The position numbers and the translations under genes were made by a program. From Cyanobacteria bacterium HKST-UBA02 (GTDB lineage: Bacteria; Cyanobacteriota; Vampirovibrionia; Obscuribacterales; Obscuribacteraceae): 43,824 nt of DNA. The stretch is taken from positions 1 through 43,824 of the forward strand of contig JAGQHH010000100.1 in NCBI GenBank assembly GCA_020431945.1. Reading direction: 5' to 3'. The notes under the pieces are model-generated. The model worked only from the letters and a program-made list of their open reading frames with translations, had not been told where the DNA came from and made no database searches. Position 1 is the stretch's first letter. Each line of letters begins with the position of its first letter. Below, in pieces: positions 30,570 to 37,798 of the stretch.

Positions 30570-31625
30570 TCAGCTTGCATCGGCAACGACCCACTGCATG
30601 AACTTACTTATCAACTTGTCCGCTTGTTTCTTTGTTAGTTCTTGCCCACAAAACTTGAGAATTCTTGTCTTTCGATCTGCTGAACAGCGCCGAGACTCAA
30701 CCGAGTATCGCCCAGAGCGTTCAATCATTTCAAATTCGTACTTGAATTTCTCACCAACTCCAATATAGTTTCCCGTCGAATCTTGCGTCCAGTAACCTCG
30801 ATACTTCAGATGCTCAAGAGCCCTTAGCATTTCGAGCGCCGACTGATATCTGCTGGCCGAATCGACATTCATTGCTTTGTTTACGATTCGTCTGAGAGAC
30901 AAAGGAACCCAAGGGCGATAATCATCCTGCTTGGGTACAAGCCCTGCGATTTTTCTCTTTTCAAATTCATCTTTGCCCAATGAAAAAAAATCGGAAACCA
31001 CGCTTCCCAGTCCATTGAGCAACCTAAATGCTGTAACTCCTACCTGGTATATATCTGTTTGAATTGTTATCGTGTTCGTGACGCACGTTTCAGGAGCACA
31101 ATGAATTAAGTACATATCCTTCGCCACTGCAGACGTCCCCGATTGCACCATTGCAGCGATGCCATAATCTGATAGTACTGGCTGACCCTTCAATCCGATA
31201 AGAATATTTGTGGGCTTCACATCGTTGTGAAATATTCCAGCCTGGTGCAAATATTCTAGACCGCGCAGGACACCTACCAGCGTTGCTAGGACATCTGGAA
31301 TAGTGAGGAAATTTCCAACGGTCGCTTTGTTTTGTACGCTTCCTTCCGGCAAATATTGTTGAGATATGAGCGTTACCATCTTCCCCTCGAAGTTCGCGAT
31401 ATCCGCGCCATAGATGGGTATCAAGTTATCGTGCGTCAGTTTATTCCCAATGACGGCTTCTTCAAGCGTCGACTTGACACAAGCAAGCGCAGTGGGAAGA
31501 ATTTTTACGGCGACTTCCTTTTCGATAGCACTATCCGTGCATTTCCAAACTTGTCCGAATTCACCCTCACCAATCTGCAGGGCCAATGAGTATTTATATA
31601 TCTGATCGCCGGAGCTATACTTCAT
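30570..31625 (-). CDS. Soluble Ser/Thr protein kinase with novel C-terminal extension, second gene of the low-G+C cassette
   Basis: A 351-residue Hanks-type kinase: glycine loop GEGEFGQV (19-26), catalytic lysine in VAVKIL (K41), catalytic loop FHNDVKPTNIL (H133-N134-D135, N140), SDYG (153-155) as the metal loop, and CAPETC (APE 177-179). HND and DYG replace the usual HRD and DFG; both Asp residues are kept, so it should be active, and the missing HRD arginine suggests no activation-loop phosphorylation is needed. About 75 residues after the kinase domain (YRGYWTQDSTGNYIGVGEKF onward) form an extra domain I do not recognise. There is no membrane helix. The start overlaps the upstream gene by 11 bases, so the two are translationally coupled. 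Composition is about 37-45% G+C, unlike the flanks. Confidence 0.92.
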   Translation of the reverse strand: MKYSSGDQIYKYSLALQIGEGEFGQVWKCTDSAIEKEVAVKILPTALACVKSTLEEAVIGNKLTHDNLIPIYGADIANFEGKMVTLISQQYLPEGSVQNKATVGNFLTIPDVLATLVGVLRGLEYLHQAGIFHNDVKPTNILIGLKGQPVLSDYGIAAMVQSGTSAVAKDMYLIHCAPETCVTNTITIQTDIYQVGVTAFRLLNGLGSVVSDFFSLGKDEFEKRKIAGLVPKQDDYRPWVPLSLRRIVNKAMNVDSASRYQSALEMLRALEHLKYRGYWTQDSTGNYIGVGEKFKYEFEMIERSGRYSVESRRCSADRKTRILKFCGQELTKKQADKLISKFMQWVVADAS

Positions 31626-32094
31626 TCTTGTTGAGCAAATACGCAGCAGCCAGAATGGCGTCCGCCATCTGTTGATTCCAATACTTTGTTGTCGTCCCTA
31701 CTAGCGCTTCAGCTCTAAGAAGGGCTTCGGTGCTGTTTGTTTTTAACTTACTGTACAAATATGCTCCAAGTTCAATATTGCGTTCCGCAGCCACTAGGAA
31801 TGCAATTGCATCGGCATAACAAGTTGTTCTCTTGTCTACAGAATCGCTGCTTCTGATCCCATATTCTGGTAACTTCACACCAATCACGCTAATTGGTCCC
31901 ATGTGATCGCAGATTCTGCTTAGTTCTATGTGTAGCCACGCGGCCCGCTGATCCTGCTGTTCCAACATAGCGGCTGGAAATGACAATTTATTTTCCGTTT
32001 CTGCATTCACAAGTGTCAAGCTGCCTTCATTATCAATGTCAACTATTGCATACCGCACTTGTTGCGGGGCCGACCGAATTCCTAAAGCACGCAT
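31615..32094 (-). CDS. RNase H/RuvC-fold-like protein, first gene of the low-G+C cassette
   Basis: A 159-residue soluble protein. MRALGIRSAPQQVRYAIVD resembles the first beta hairpin of RuvC-like and DUF3010-type RNase H folds; ISVIGVKLPEYG looks like the central strand; RTTCYADAIAFLVAAER follows; and WNQQMADAILAAAYLL (D145) resembles the last catalytic helix. The first-strand acid of true nucleases is not present (GIRS where GIDPG is usual), so activity is doubtful. The start is ATG 32094 because AAAGGAGGC lies a few bases upstream; a start at 32151 would add 19 residues. The stop TAG lies inside the kinase start region. The fold assignment is my reading of pattern, not a search result. Confidence 0.75.
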   Translation of the reverse strand: MRALGIRSAPQQVRYAIVDIDNEGSLTLVNAETENKLSFPAAMLEQQDQRAAWLHIELSRICDHMGPISVIGVKLPEYGIRSSDSVDKRTTCYADAIAFLVAAERNIELGAYLYSKLKTNSTEALLRAEALVGTTTKYWNQQMADAILAAAYLLNKNEV

Positions 32095-32379
32095 AAGCCT
32101 CCTTTCTGAACGATTCAAAGATTGAGTTTTGCCGGATTGCAGGAGGTTCAATCGAGATTAATCAGAGCAATCAACAGAGTATAGAGGATTTTTATAACAC
32201 TGCGGTGTTCCATGCGAAAATCACCCGAATGGGGGCGTTTGTCGACGAAATATATCACCAACGTTGCGTGCACTTTCTCTACTGTCGATTTGCCATCGCT
32301 GCTGGCCGGCTTGAGTTGTTCCTAGGTTCGCGAAGAGTCGGACCTGTTTTCGCTGAGAGAAACATCACGACAAAATCCC

Positions 32380-32408
32380 TTGACAAGGCGCGGGCCCTGT
32401 TGTAACTT
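32380..32408 (+). promoter_or_regulatory. Sigma-70 promoter of the ABC transporter unit
   Basis: A perfect -35 TTGACA (32380-32385) is followed after 17 bases by TAACTT (32403-32408), which is preceded directly by TG. This would give a leader of about 350 bases before the transporter ATG. Confidence 0.55.
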
Positions 32409-32470
32409 GGCTGAATCCCAGGACCGCGATTACAGAGTCCCCTCGATTGAGTTCGAGCCGCAACTTTCAA

Positions 32471-32575
32471 GCAGGAGACGACTATGACCAGGAAAGCAAT
32501 TCATTAAAGGGCAGGCGTTGATGCCATAGTCATCCACCGAGGTGCAGATTCGCACTCGGTCGAATTGGTCATAGT
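32471..32575 (+). promoter_or_regulatory. Structured leader with a seven-residue leader peptide
   Basis: GCAGGAG precedes ATG at 32484, opening a frame that ends at TAA 32505-32507 (MTRKAIH). ACTATGACC (32481-32489), which covers this start codon, can pair with GGTCATAGT (32567-32575); alternatively GACTATG (32480-32486) can pair with CATAGTC (32525-32531). The two pairings exclude each other. Between them is a hairpin, ACCGA-g-GTGC/GCAC-TCGGT (32536-32560). After the TAA the same frame stays open for about 48 codons, to the TAG at 32652, so a broken small gene is an alternative reading. No T-tract terminator is apparent. Confidence 0.4.
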
Positions 32576-32763
32576 TGCAGGTTCTCTCTGCACAAACAAA
32601 CGCAGCAACTTACGCGAACGCAGCCCTCCATCTGTTTGTGCTCGTAACTAGCTCGGCAAGTCTCGAGCTCGGTTCGGCACTCGCAATGCCGCTGAAGGCT
32701 TTCATTGCGTTTACTGTTTGTCGAAACTGAGCCGCAGGGCTTGTCTTTACGGAGACATCCCGG

Positions 32764-34620
32764 ATGAACTCGCTCATAAATAGAAATCCCTTCGGATTTC
32801 TGATAGCCCGCGGTTGGCAATATGCCGGTCGGCAGCGATGGATTATCATCGTGTGCTACTGCATGCATGCCTTCGCACAAGCCGCTCAACTGGCGGAGCC
32901 GTATGTGATTGCACAGTTGCTGAACACTGTTCAATCGCACACGAAGGCACCATCGGAGCTGACACAGGACATCTTCAATACCCTTGCAATCTATCTCTTT
33001 CTGCAGTTCTTGTTCTGGGTATTCCACGGACCGGCGCGATATCTGGAGATGAATCTCGGCTTCCACATCAAGCTGAACTATCGCACCACGCTCTTCCGAA
33101 TGGTGACCTCCTTGCCGCTATCCTGGCATCGGCAGCACCACTCCGGTGAAAGCATCGACAAGATCAATCGGGCAGCGAACTCGCTCGGCACATATTTCGA
33201 CGACGGATTCCAGGTTTCGTATATGGTGTTCCGGCTGATCGGCGCCCAGGTGATGCTCTGTTGTTTCCTTCCCGCAGCAGGTCTTGCCGCGCTAGCGACC
33301 ACTGCCATTGCTGTGGGGCTCGAGCTCTGGTTCTATGTCTATCTCTCGAAGATATATGAAACACTCAACCGTTGCGAAAACAATGTCGCAGCCGCTGTTC
33401 ACGACTATATAACCAACGTGGAAAGCGTAATCATGCTCCGGCTCGAGGGTCGCACCACGAGCGAAGTGGCTCGGCTTATTCTTTCTCAGCTCGAGCTGAT
33501 GAGGCGGGGCGTGACTATCAACGAGATAAAGTGGTTCATCAGCACCATGCTGATCGGAGCGATGACGGTGACGGTGCTCGGATATTACACATTCTCGACT
33601 CTGTCACTCGGGCAGCAGTTGATGGGCGGGACGTTTCTGGCGCTTTTCGAATACTTGCGCCGGATCGGCGATTCGTTCTCCGACTTCTCGCTCTTGTATG
33701 GACATGTCGTCCGCCACGCAACCAACGTGAAAAGCGCCGATACAATCGTGCACGCTGCATCGGCTTTGTCTGTTGAATCTGAGCAGCATTCTCTACCGGC
33801 GACCTGGAACACGCTCACTATCAAGAATCTGAACTTTGCATACGAAGATGCCGAGTACGGAAAAATGCATCTTTCCGACGTCAGTATCGAATTGCGCAAA
33901 GGTATGAGTATTGCTCTGGTCGGCGAGAGCGGCAGCGGTAAAAGTACACTGTTGTCATTGCTGCGTGGCTTGCAAGAGCCGGATTCGGTACAGGTCCTGT
34001 GCGATGGCGAGCTGCTGCCGAGGGGGCTCAAACACATGGCGGGAGACACTACGCTGCTGCCGCAGGACCCGCAGTTGTTCAATGACACTATAGAGCGAAA
34101 CGTCACCTTCGGGCTCGAAGCTCATGAAACGGCTATGCCGGAAGCACTCGAGCTGGCTCGCTTCTCGCCAGTGCTGGCCAGGCTCCCCCAGGGGGTCCAA
34201 ACCAACATCGCCGAGAAAGGCGTCAACCTCAGTGGTGGTGAGAAGCAGCGACTGGCTCTTGCCCGCGGATTGTTTTTCGCCCGGGACTCTCAGCTCGTTC
34301 TGCTCGACGAACCGACCAGCAGCGTGGACACATATAACGAGCGGCTCATCTACACCGGTGTTTTGCGAAGATTCAAGGACAAGTGCCTGGTCTCTTCGAT
34401 TCACAAACTGCACCTCTTGGATTTGTTCGACCGTATCTATGTCCTCGAACGAGGCAGAGTCGTTGAGTCAGGTGACTTCCACGACCTGCTGAGGCGCGAT
34501 GGCGCCCTGGCAAGAATGTGGAGACACTATCAGGTCGGCTCGGGCGAAGGAGGTGACACCATCGAGCTGATAGAGCCTCCGCTCTCTCGTCAAGCGCGGA
34601 ATATATGCCGCAAAAACTAG
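32764..34620 (+). CDS. ABC exporter, fused permease and ATPase
   Basis: A 618-residue half-transporter of the ABC exporter type that should work as a homodimer, since no partner gene is adjacent. The first 330 residues hold about six membrane helices (IIIVCYCMHAFAQAAQLAEP, TLAIYLFLQFLFWVFHGPAR, VMLCCFLPAAGLAALATTAI, FISTMLIGAMTVTVLGYYTF). The ATPase has VGESGSGKSTLL (Walker A), the Q-loop LLPQDPQLFNDTI, NLSGGEKQRLALARGL (signature), LVLLDEPTSSVDT (Walker B and D-loop), and the H-loop SIHKLHLL. Typical substrates are lipids, peptides or drugs; nothing identifies the cargo. GGAG precedes the ATG. Its last codons run into the 12-base repeat cluster. It borders the low-G+C cassette but is itself higher in G+C. 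Confidence 0.94.
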   Translation: MNSLINRNPFGFLIARGWQYAGRQRWIIIVCYCMHAFAQAAQLAEPYVIAQLLNTVQSHTKAPSELTQDIFNTLAIYLFLQFLFWVFHGPARYLEMNLGFHIKLNYRTTLFRMVTSLPLSWHRQHHSGESIDKINRAANSLGTYFDDGFQVSYMVFRLIGAQVMLCCFLPAAGLAALATTAIAVGLELWFYVYLSKIYETLNRCENNVAAAVHDYITNVESVIMLRLEGRTTSEVARLILSQLELMRRGVTINEIKWFISTMLIGAMTVTVLGYYTFSTLSLGQQLMGGTFLALFEYLRRIGDSFSDFSLLYGHVVRHATNVKSADTIVHAASALSVESEQHSLPATWNTLTIKNLNFAYEDAEYGKMHLSDVSIELRKGMSIALVGESGSGKSTLLSLLRGLQEPDSVQVLCDGELLPRGLKHMAGDTTLLPQDPQLFNDTIERNVTFGLEAHETAMPEALELARFSPVLARLPQGVQTNIAEKGVNLSGGEKQRLALARGLFFARDSQLVLLDEPTSSVDTYNERLIYTGVLRRFKDKCLVSSIHKLHLLDLFDRIYVLERGRVVESGDFHDLLRRDGALARMWRHYQVGSGEGGDTIELIEPPLSRQARNICRKN

Positions 34621-34705
34621 GCATCTGCGGCATATATTGCTCAAAAAGCCGATTTCGCGGCATATATTGCTTACTTTTTGGCGAAAAGGAAGAAATATAT
34701 GCCGC
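34597..34705. repeat. Four copies of a 12-base repeat in inverted and direct order
   Basis: AATATATGCCGC occurs at 34600-34611 and 34694-34705, and its reverse complement GCGGCATATATT at 34627-34638 and 34657-34668. The two inner copies are direct repeats 30 bases apart, identical over 15 bases (to TGCT). Each outer copy can form a 12-bp hairpin with the neighbouring inner copy. The first copy overlaps the end of the ABC transporter coding region. It could be an operator array, a recombination or integration footprint, or a pair of RNA hairpins. Confidence 0.85.
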
Positions 34706-34795
34706 ACCCCCGCTGCTCGAATCATCTGAGACAAGTTCAAAGGTGGACTCAGAGAGATACCTGTGGCAGAGTAGTAATAGCCGGGAGGTGTCGGT

Positions 34796-35023
34796 ATGAC
34801 CAGAAAGAAGGATACTTTTTTTAAGCCCGTGGTCGCGGCTACGCTCTTTAGCTGTGTGTCCGGCATGGTCTATGGTATCTGGTGGGTAGGTACTCCACCC
34901 ACGGACACCGGTGTCAAAAGGCAGGCTCTATTCGAAGAGACCTATTCGACTCCCGATGCTGCTGGAATGGAAGCCGTGCGCAATGCCCATACCTCGAATT
35001 TCGATACTGTTCTGACATTTTAG
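34796..35023 (+). CDS. Small single-pass membrane protein of unknown function
   Basis: A 75-residue protein with one hydrophobic helix (PVVAATLFSCVSGMVYGIWW), a basic N-terminus (MTRKKDTFF) and a polar C-terminal half (VGTPPTDTGVKRQALFEETY). The N-in orientation follows from the positive residues. GGGAGG lies ten bases before the ATG. It stands alone between the repeat cluster and the convergent antiporter gene. Its first codons, ATGACCAGAAAG, resemble those of the seven-codon frame at 32484 (ATGACCAGGAAAG), which may be coincidence. No family recognised. Confidence 0.65.
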   Translation: MTRKKDTFFKPVVAATLFSCVSGMVYGIWWVGTPPTDTGVKRQALFEETYSTPDAAGMEAVRNAHTSNFDTVLTF

Positions 35024-35044
35024 AGCAGGGCGATCAACCCCTCT

Positions 35045-36403
35045 TCAGGACATGGCTTGACCAGGATCTTTCGGTGCTGAGCCGAGGACCAGGGCATACG
35101 GCTCCGGGACTATTTTGCGGTGCAGGATGAAGACCAGCACCGCGGTCAGTATGGTACTGAACATGATTACAGAATAGGCGACATTCTGGACTACCGGACC
35201 ATACGGCAGACCTTCTTGAACAGCAAGGGATGCCACTACTGCCGATGCCAGACCTTTGGGTGCCATTACCGCTGTGGTGACGGCATCCAGAGAGGGCATG
35301 CTGTCGTCGGAACAGAGTCGTACTATGAAGATGCGGGCAAAATAGATCCATGCCACAGTGAACAGACCGGCAAAAATCTGGGTCATGTCGCTCAACTGGA
35401 TACAGATGCCCAGATAGACGAAGAAGAATGTTTTGACGATGAAAGTGAACTCACCGATCACTGCCTGATCCAGCCAGTGGAGCCCGCTCGGGGTAATTTT
35501 CGAGAGCTCCTCTTGCTTCTTTGGTTCCAGGGACGAGAGCATGTTGAGAGCCGTGCGGCCGAGCAGGCTCTTCTCTAGCTCCTGGCGATCGATTTGATCG
35601 AGCTTCAATAGCTCCCCGAGCCTCGGCAGTGAAAGCCGCCGGATATTGCCGATGGCGATGCCGAAACTGAGGGCGGCGATGGGACCGCTGAAGCCCAGGA
35701 TACTGGTGATGGCATAGACGATACAGACGAATGCCGGGGTCGTGAGGATGGCATTCTCGAGCTCGTGAAAGAAGTTGAGCAGGTAGCTCCAGAGCACGCC
35801 GAAGACGAAGCCGATCACCATGGCCATGGCGAAGGACGCCACGATCTCGCCGGTGATTTTGCCGGGGTTCAAAGTTCCCCTGGTGGCGACTTGCAATACG
35901 GTCAGGGCTCCGACTATACAGAGGACATCGCTGATTGTAGACTCGAGCAAGAGCATTGTGCTTGCTCTTTTGCTCAGATCGAGCTTGGTAAGAAGCGGTA
36001 TCACAACAGCCGACGAGGTGCCGCCCACAGTCAGACCCAGCAGGATGCCGCCGGTCAGGGGCAGCCCGAAATAGATCACGGAGAGCGCTGCGACTATGGC
36101 TGCGGTAACGAAGAAACTAGCTGTGGTAAGGGTGAGGGATTCCACCAGGGACTTCTTGATATCGTTCAGCTTGAGACCCAGACCGCTCTGAAAGAGCAGC
36201 ACGACCAGGGCTATGCTGGAGAAGACCGGTCCCACTGCACCTATGCTGTCCGGACCGACAAGCTTGAGGATCGGTCCGATTATAAGTCCGAGCACCATCA
36301 GCGGTAGCACATCTGGAACTCCCGCCCGCTCGAAGAGGGCGTCGAAAAGGTGGGCCATAAAAATCAGGGCGCCTATTCCAAGTATTGCAAGAGAGACATC
36401 CAT
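35045..36403 (-). CDS. Cation:proton antiporter (CPA2 type)
   Basis: A 452-residue membrane protein with about 12 or 13 transmembrane helices: LAILGIGALIFMAHLFDALF at the N-terminus, then VLPLMVLGLIIGPILKLVG, VVLLFQSGLGLKLNDIKKSL (the conserved FxxGL region), GTSSAVVIPLLTKLDL, and late segments AVMAPKGLASAVVASLAVQE and VIMFSTILTAVLVFILH. These match the Na+/H+ exchanger domain shared by KefB/NapA-like proteins. It ends after the membrane part, with no C-terminal TrkA nucleotide-binding domain, so it is not KefB itself. It should exchange Na+ or K+ for protons. No convincing ribosome site precedes ATG 36403. Confidence 0.92.
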   Translation of the reverse strand: MDVSLAILGIGALIFMAHLFDALFERAGVPDVLPLMVLGLIIGPILKLVGPDSIGAVGPVFSSIALVVLLFQSGLGLKLNDIKKSLVESLTLTTASFFVTAAIVAALSVIYFGLPLTGGILLGLTVGGTSSAVVIPLLTKLDLSKRASTMLLLESTISDVLCIVGALTVLQVATRGTLNPGKITGEIVASFAMAMVIGFVFGVLWSYLLNFFHELENAILTTPAFVCIVYAITSILGFSGPIAALSFGIAIGNIRRLSLPRLGELLKLDQIDRQELEKSLLGRTALNMLSSLEPKKQEELSKITPSGLHWLDQAVIGEFTFIVKTFFFVYLGICIQLSDMTQIFAGLFTVAWIYFARIFIVRLCSDDSMPSLDAVTTAVMAPKGLASAVVASLAVQEGLPYGPVVQNVAYSVIMFSTILTAVLVFILHRKIVPEPYALVLGSAPKDPGQAMS

Positions 36404-36469
36404 GCATTTTGCATAGCACGACTGCGGTCAGGTGGCGTCGTTTTCCTCCGGTCGCGCTATGGAAGATAT

Positions 36470-37102
36470 ATGGACAGCGTCAAGTCTGAGCCGAAAGTTG
36501 TGGAGTCCGTCTCGAACAGAGCCGGCTATGTTGCCGTGGTTTTGATTCCGGTCGCTTTACTCCTGTGTCCTCTACTGATCGATCTGAAATTGATGGACGA
36601 GAGCGCATCGCCGGCGCCTGAGACAGAGCACGCTATAAAAGGAAAGAGTTCTGTTACTCAAAAGAAAGAATCTGCGTCAAAACCAGAAGCAGAGCCGGAA
36701 GCGAAACCTGAAAGTATTCCGGCTCCCTCTCCCGAGCCTGATGAAGCTTCCGAGGCTGCCTCGCATAAGAGCGCTTCGGAGCAGTTCGACGAGCTTATTG
36801 GACAGGGAGTATCGAGCCTGAATGTCGGAAGCTATGAAAAAGCCGAAGGCTGCTTCCGCGAGGCATACAGCATCTCCGGCTTTCTGGGCAACGATGATCC
36901 CAGAAAAGTAAAACTATTCGAGCTCATCGGCCGGACCTATCTGGCCCGCAAGAACTATAATCAGGCGATTCAATTCTTACGCTATGTCCAGTACTATCAG
37001 CAGAAGCGGTTCGGGAAAGACTCCCGGGAAGCGACCCGGACTACCTCGCTTCTGTCCCGAGCTTATCAGGGTCTCGGGCGCAAGACCCAGAGTGTCGATT
37101 AA
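36470..37102 (+). CDS. Membrane-anchored TPR protein
   Basis: A 210-residue protein. An N-terminal anchor (YVAVVLIPVALLLCPLLIDL, about residues 19-38) is followed by a Pro/Glu/Ala/Ser linker (ASKPEAEPEAKPESIPAPSP) and two or three TPR-like units (GVSSLNVGSYEKAEGCFREA, ELIGRTYLARKNYNQAIQFL, SLLSRAYQGLGRKTQSVD). It should sit on the outer side of the inner membrane as a docking protein. GGAAGA lies just before ATG 36470; an in-frame upstream start at 36350 lies in the antiporter's 5' end and gives no anchor at the terminus. Its stop shares the sequence TTAA with the convergent small membrane-protein gene. Confidence 0.78.
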   Translation: MDSVKSEPKVVESVSNRAGYVAVVLIPVALLLCPLLIDLKLMDESASPAPETEHAIKGKSSVTQKKESASKPEAEPEAKPESIPAPSPEPDEASEAASHKSASEQFDELIGQGVSSLNVGSYEKAEGCFREAYSISGFLGNDDPRKVKLFELIGRTYLARKNYNQAIQFLRYVQYYQQKRFGKDSREATRTTSLLSRAYQGLGRKTQSVD

Positions 37103-37410
37103 GAAGCCTTCTTCTCTTTGCCGGCGACCATGGCGGCACCGAATACGATGACGGCGGTTACGCATTCCTGGAGACAGAGCCTGCCCAGGTCTATGGCGTT
37201 GGCTTTGAGCTCGCCGAGATCGACGTTCAGTTTGAAGCCCAGAAGATTTGCGCTCTTATCGATTTGCTCCCGGGGAGGAGACCAGATGAAGCTGTAACCC
37301 ATGGGTTGCTGCTTGCCGTTGCCGTCCTGGTAGACCCAGGGCGGGTACAGGCACATACCCAGCATGAATAGCAGACCCCCGACGAGAATGATTGTTTTCA
37401 GATCTTTCAT
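37099..37410 (-). CDS. Small two-helix membrane protein downstream of an XRE regulator
   Basis: A 103-residue protein with an N-terminal helix (TIILVGGLLFMLGMCLYPPW) and a C-terminal helix (CVTAVIVFGAAMVAG). Between them is a polar loop with DGNGKQQPMGYSFIWSPPRE, where the 'YPPWxx.G...PxGYxFIWSPP' layout resembles small uncharacterised membrane proteins of Gram-negative bacteria. ACGGAGGGGC immediately before ATG 37410 fixes the start; a start at 37434 would add eight residues. It is 27 bases downstream of the XRE gene on the same strand. Function unknown. Confidence 0.7.
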   Translation of the reverse strand: MKDLKTIILVGGLLFMLGMCLYPPWVYQDGNGKQQPMGYSFIWSPPREQIDKSANLLGFKLNVDLGELKANAIDLGRLCLQECVTAVIVFGAAMVAGKEKKAS

Positions 37411-37437
37411 TGCCCCTCCGTGAATATTGATCATACA

Positions 37438-37686
37438 TCAAGCTCCTTCTTTGATTCTGATTCCGATTCTGATCAAATCCACCGCCGAAGTGTCCAGATT
37501 GCGGCAGAGAACCTCGAGCTCGGTAAGGCTCGGCAGGCTTTCGCCTTCTTCGATCTGCTCCAGGCGTGGCGCAGGCAGATGGCAATTGCTGGCCAGTTGC
37601 TTGATGCTGAGTCCCTGCTTGACGCGCAGGTGGGTAAGGGCGCTGCCTATCGAGAGGGCAGCCTGTCTGTTTGCTAAGACTGTCAT
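37438..37686 (-). CDS. Small XRE-family helix-turn-helix regulator
   Basis: An 82-residue protein consisting of little more than one Cro/XRE domain: SIGSALTHLRVKQGLSIKQL, then ASNCHLPAPRLEQIEEGESL, and PSLTELEVLCRNLDTSAVDL. AAAGGAGG sits seven bases before ATG. It heads a two-gene unit with a small membrane protein and diverges from the CBS-domain gene, so it may regulate itself. The C-terminal IRIGIRIKEGA is short and polar. Confidence 0.85.
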   Translation of the reverse strand: MTVLANRQAALSIGSALTHLRVKQGLSIKQLASNCHLPAPRLEQIEEGESLPSLTELEVLCRNLDTSAVDLIRIGIRIKEGA

Positions 37687-37798
37687 GTGCGGACCTCCTT
37701 TTCTAATTCCTACTTAGCACGGCTCTTCATGGTGGAAGCCGGCACAGCCTGCGACTGTTCGTGCTAGATCCGGATTAAGCAGAGAAGAGGAGGAAAGA

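Larger units (their letters stand above)
32095..32763. other. 669-base gap without an intact gene
   Basis: This is the longest non-coding stretch in the window. On the left is the upstream region of the minus-strand cassette (A+T-rich around 32150-32200, with a small hairpin AACAC/GTGTT). In the middle is a strong promoter (32380-32408), then a structured leader with a seven-codon reading frame (32471-32575), and an untranslated stretch to the ABC transporter. Frames read here on both strands show no recognisable protein, transposase or tRNA. Confidence 0.6.

Noticed and set aside
32205..32470. Possible small genes on either strand in the gene-free region.
   Set aside because: The frames have no good ribosome sites, no recognisable protein pattern, and overlap the strong promoter.
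32440..32475. A tRNA-like T-arm (GAGTTCGAGCCG).
   Set aside because: No acceptor stem, anticodon arm or D-arm could be paired around it.
34597..34705. A CRISPR array.
   Set aside because: The repeats are 12-15 bases, in both orientations, and the spacing is irregular apart from one 30-base interval.
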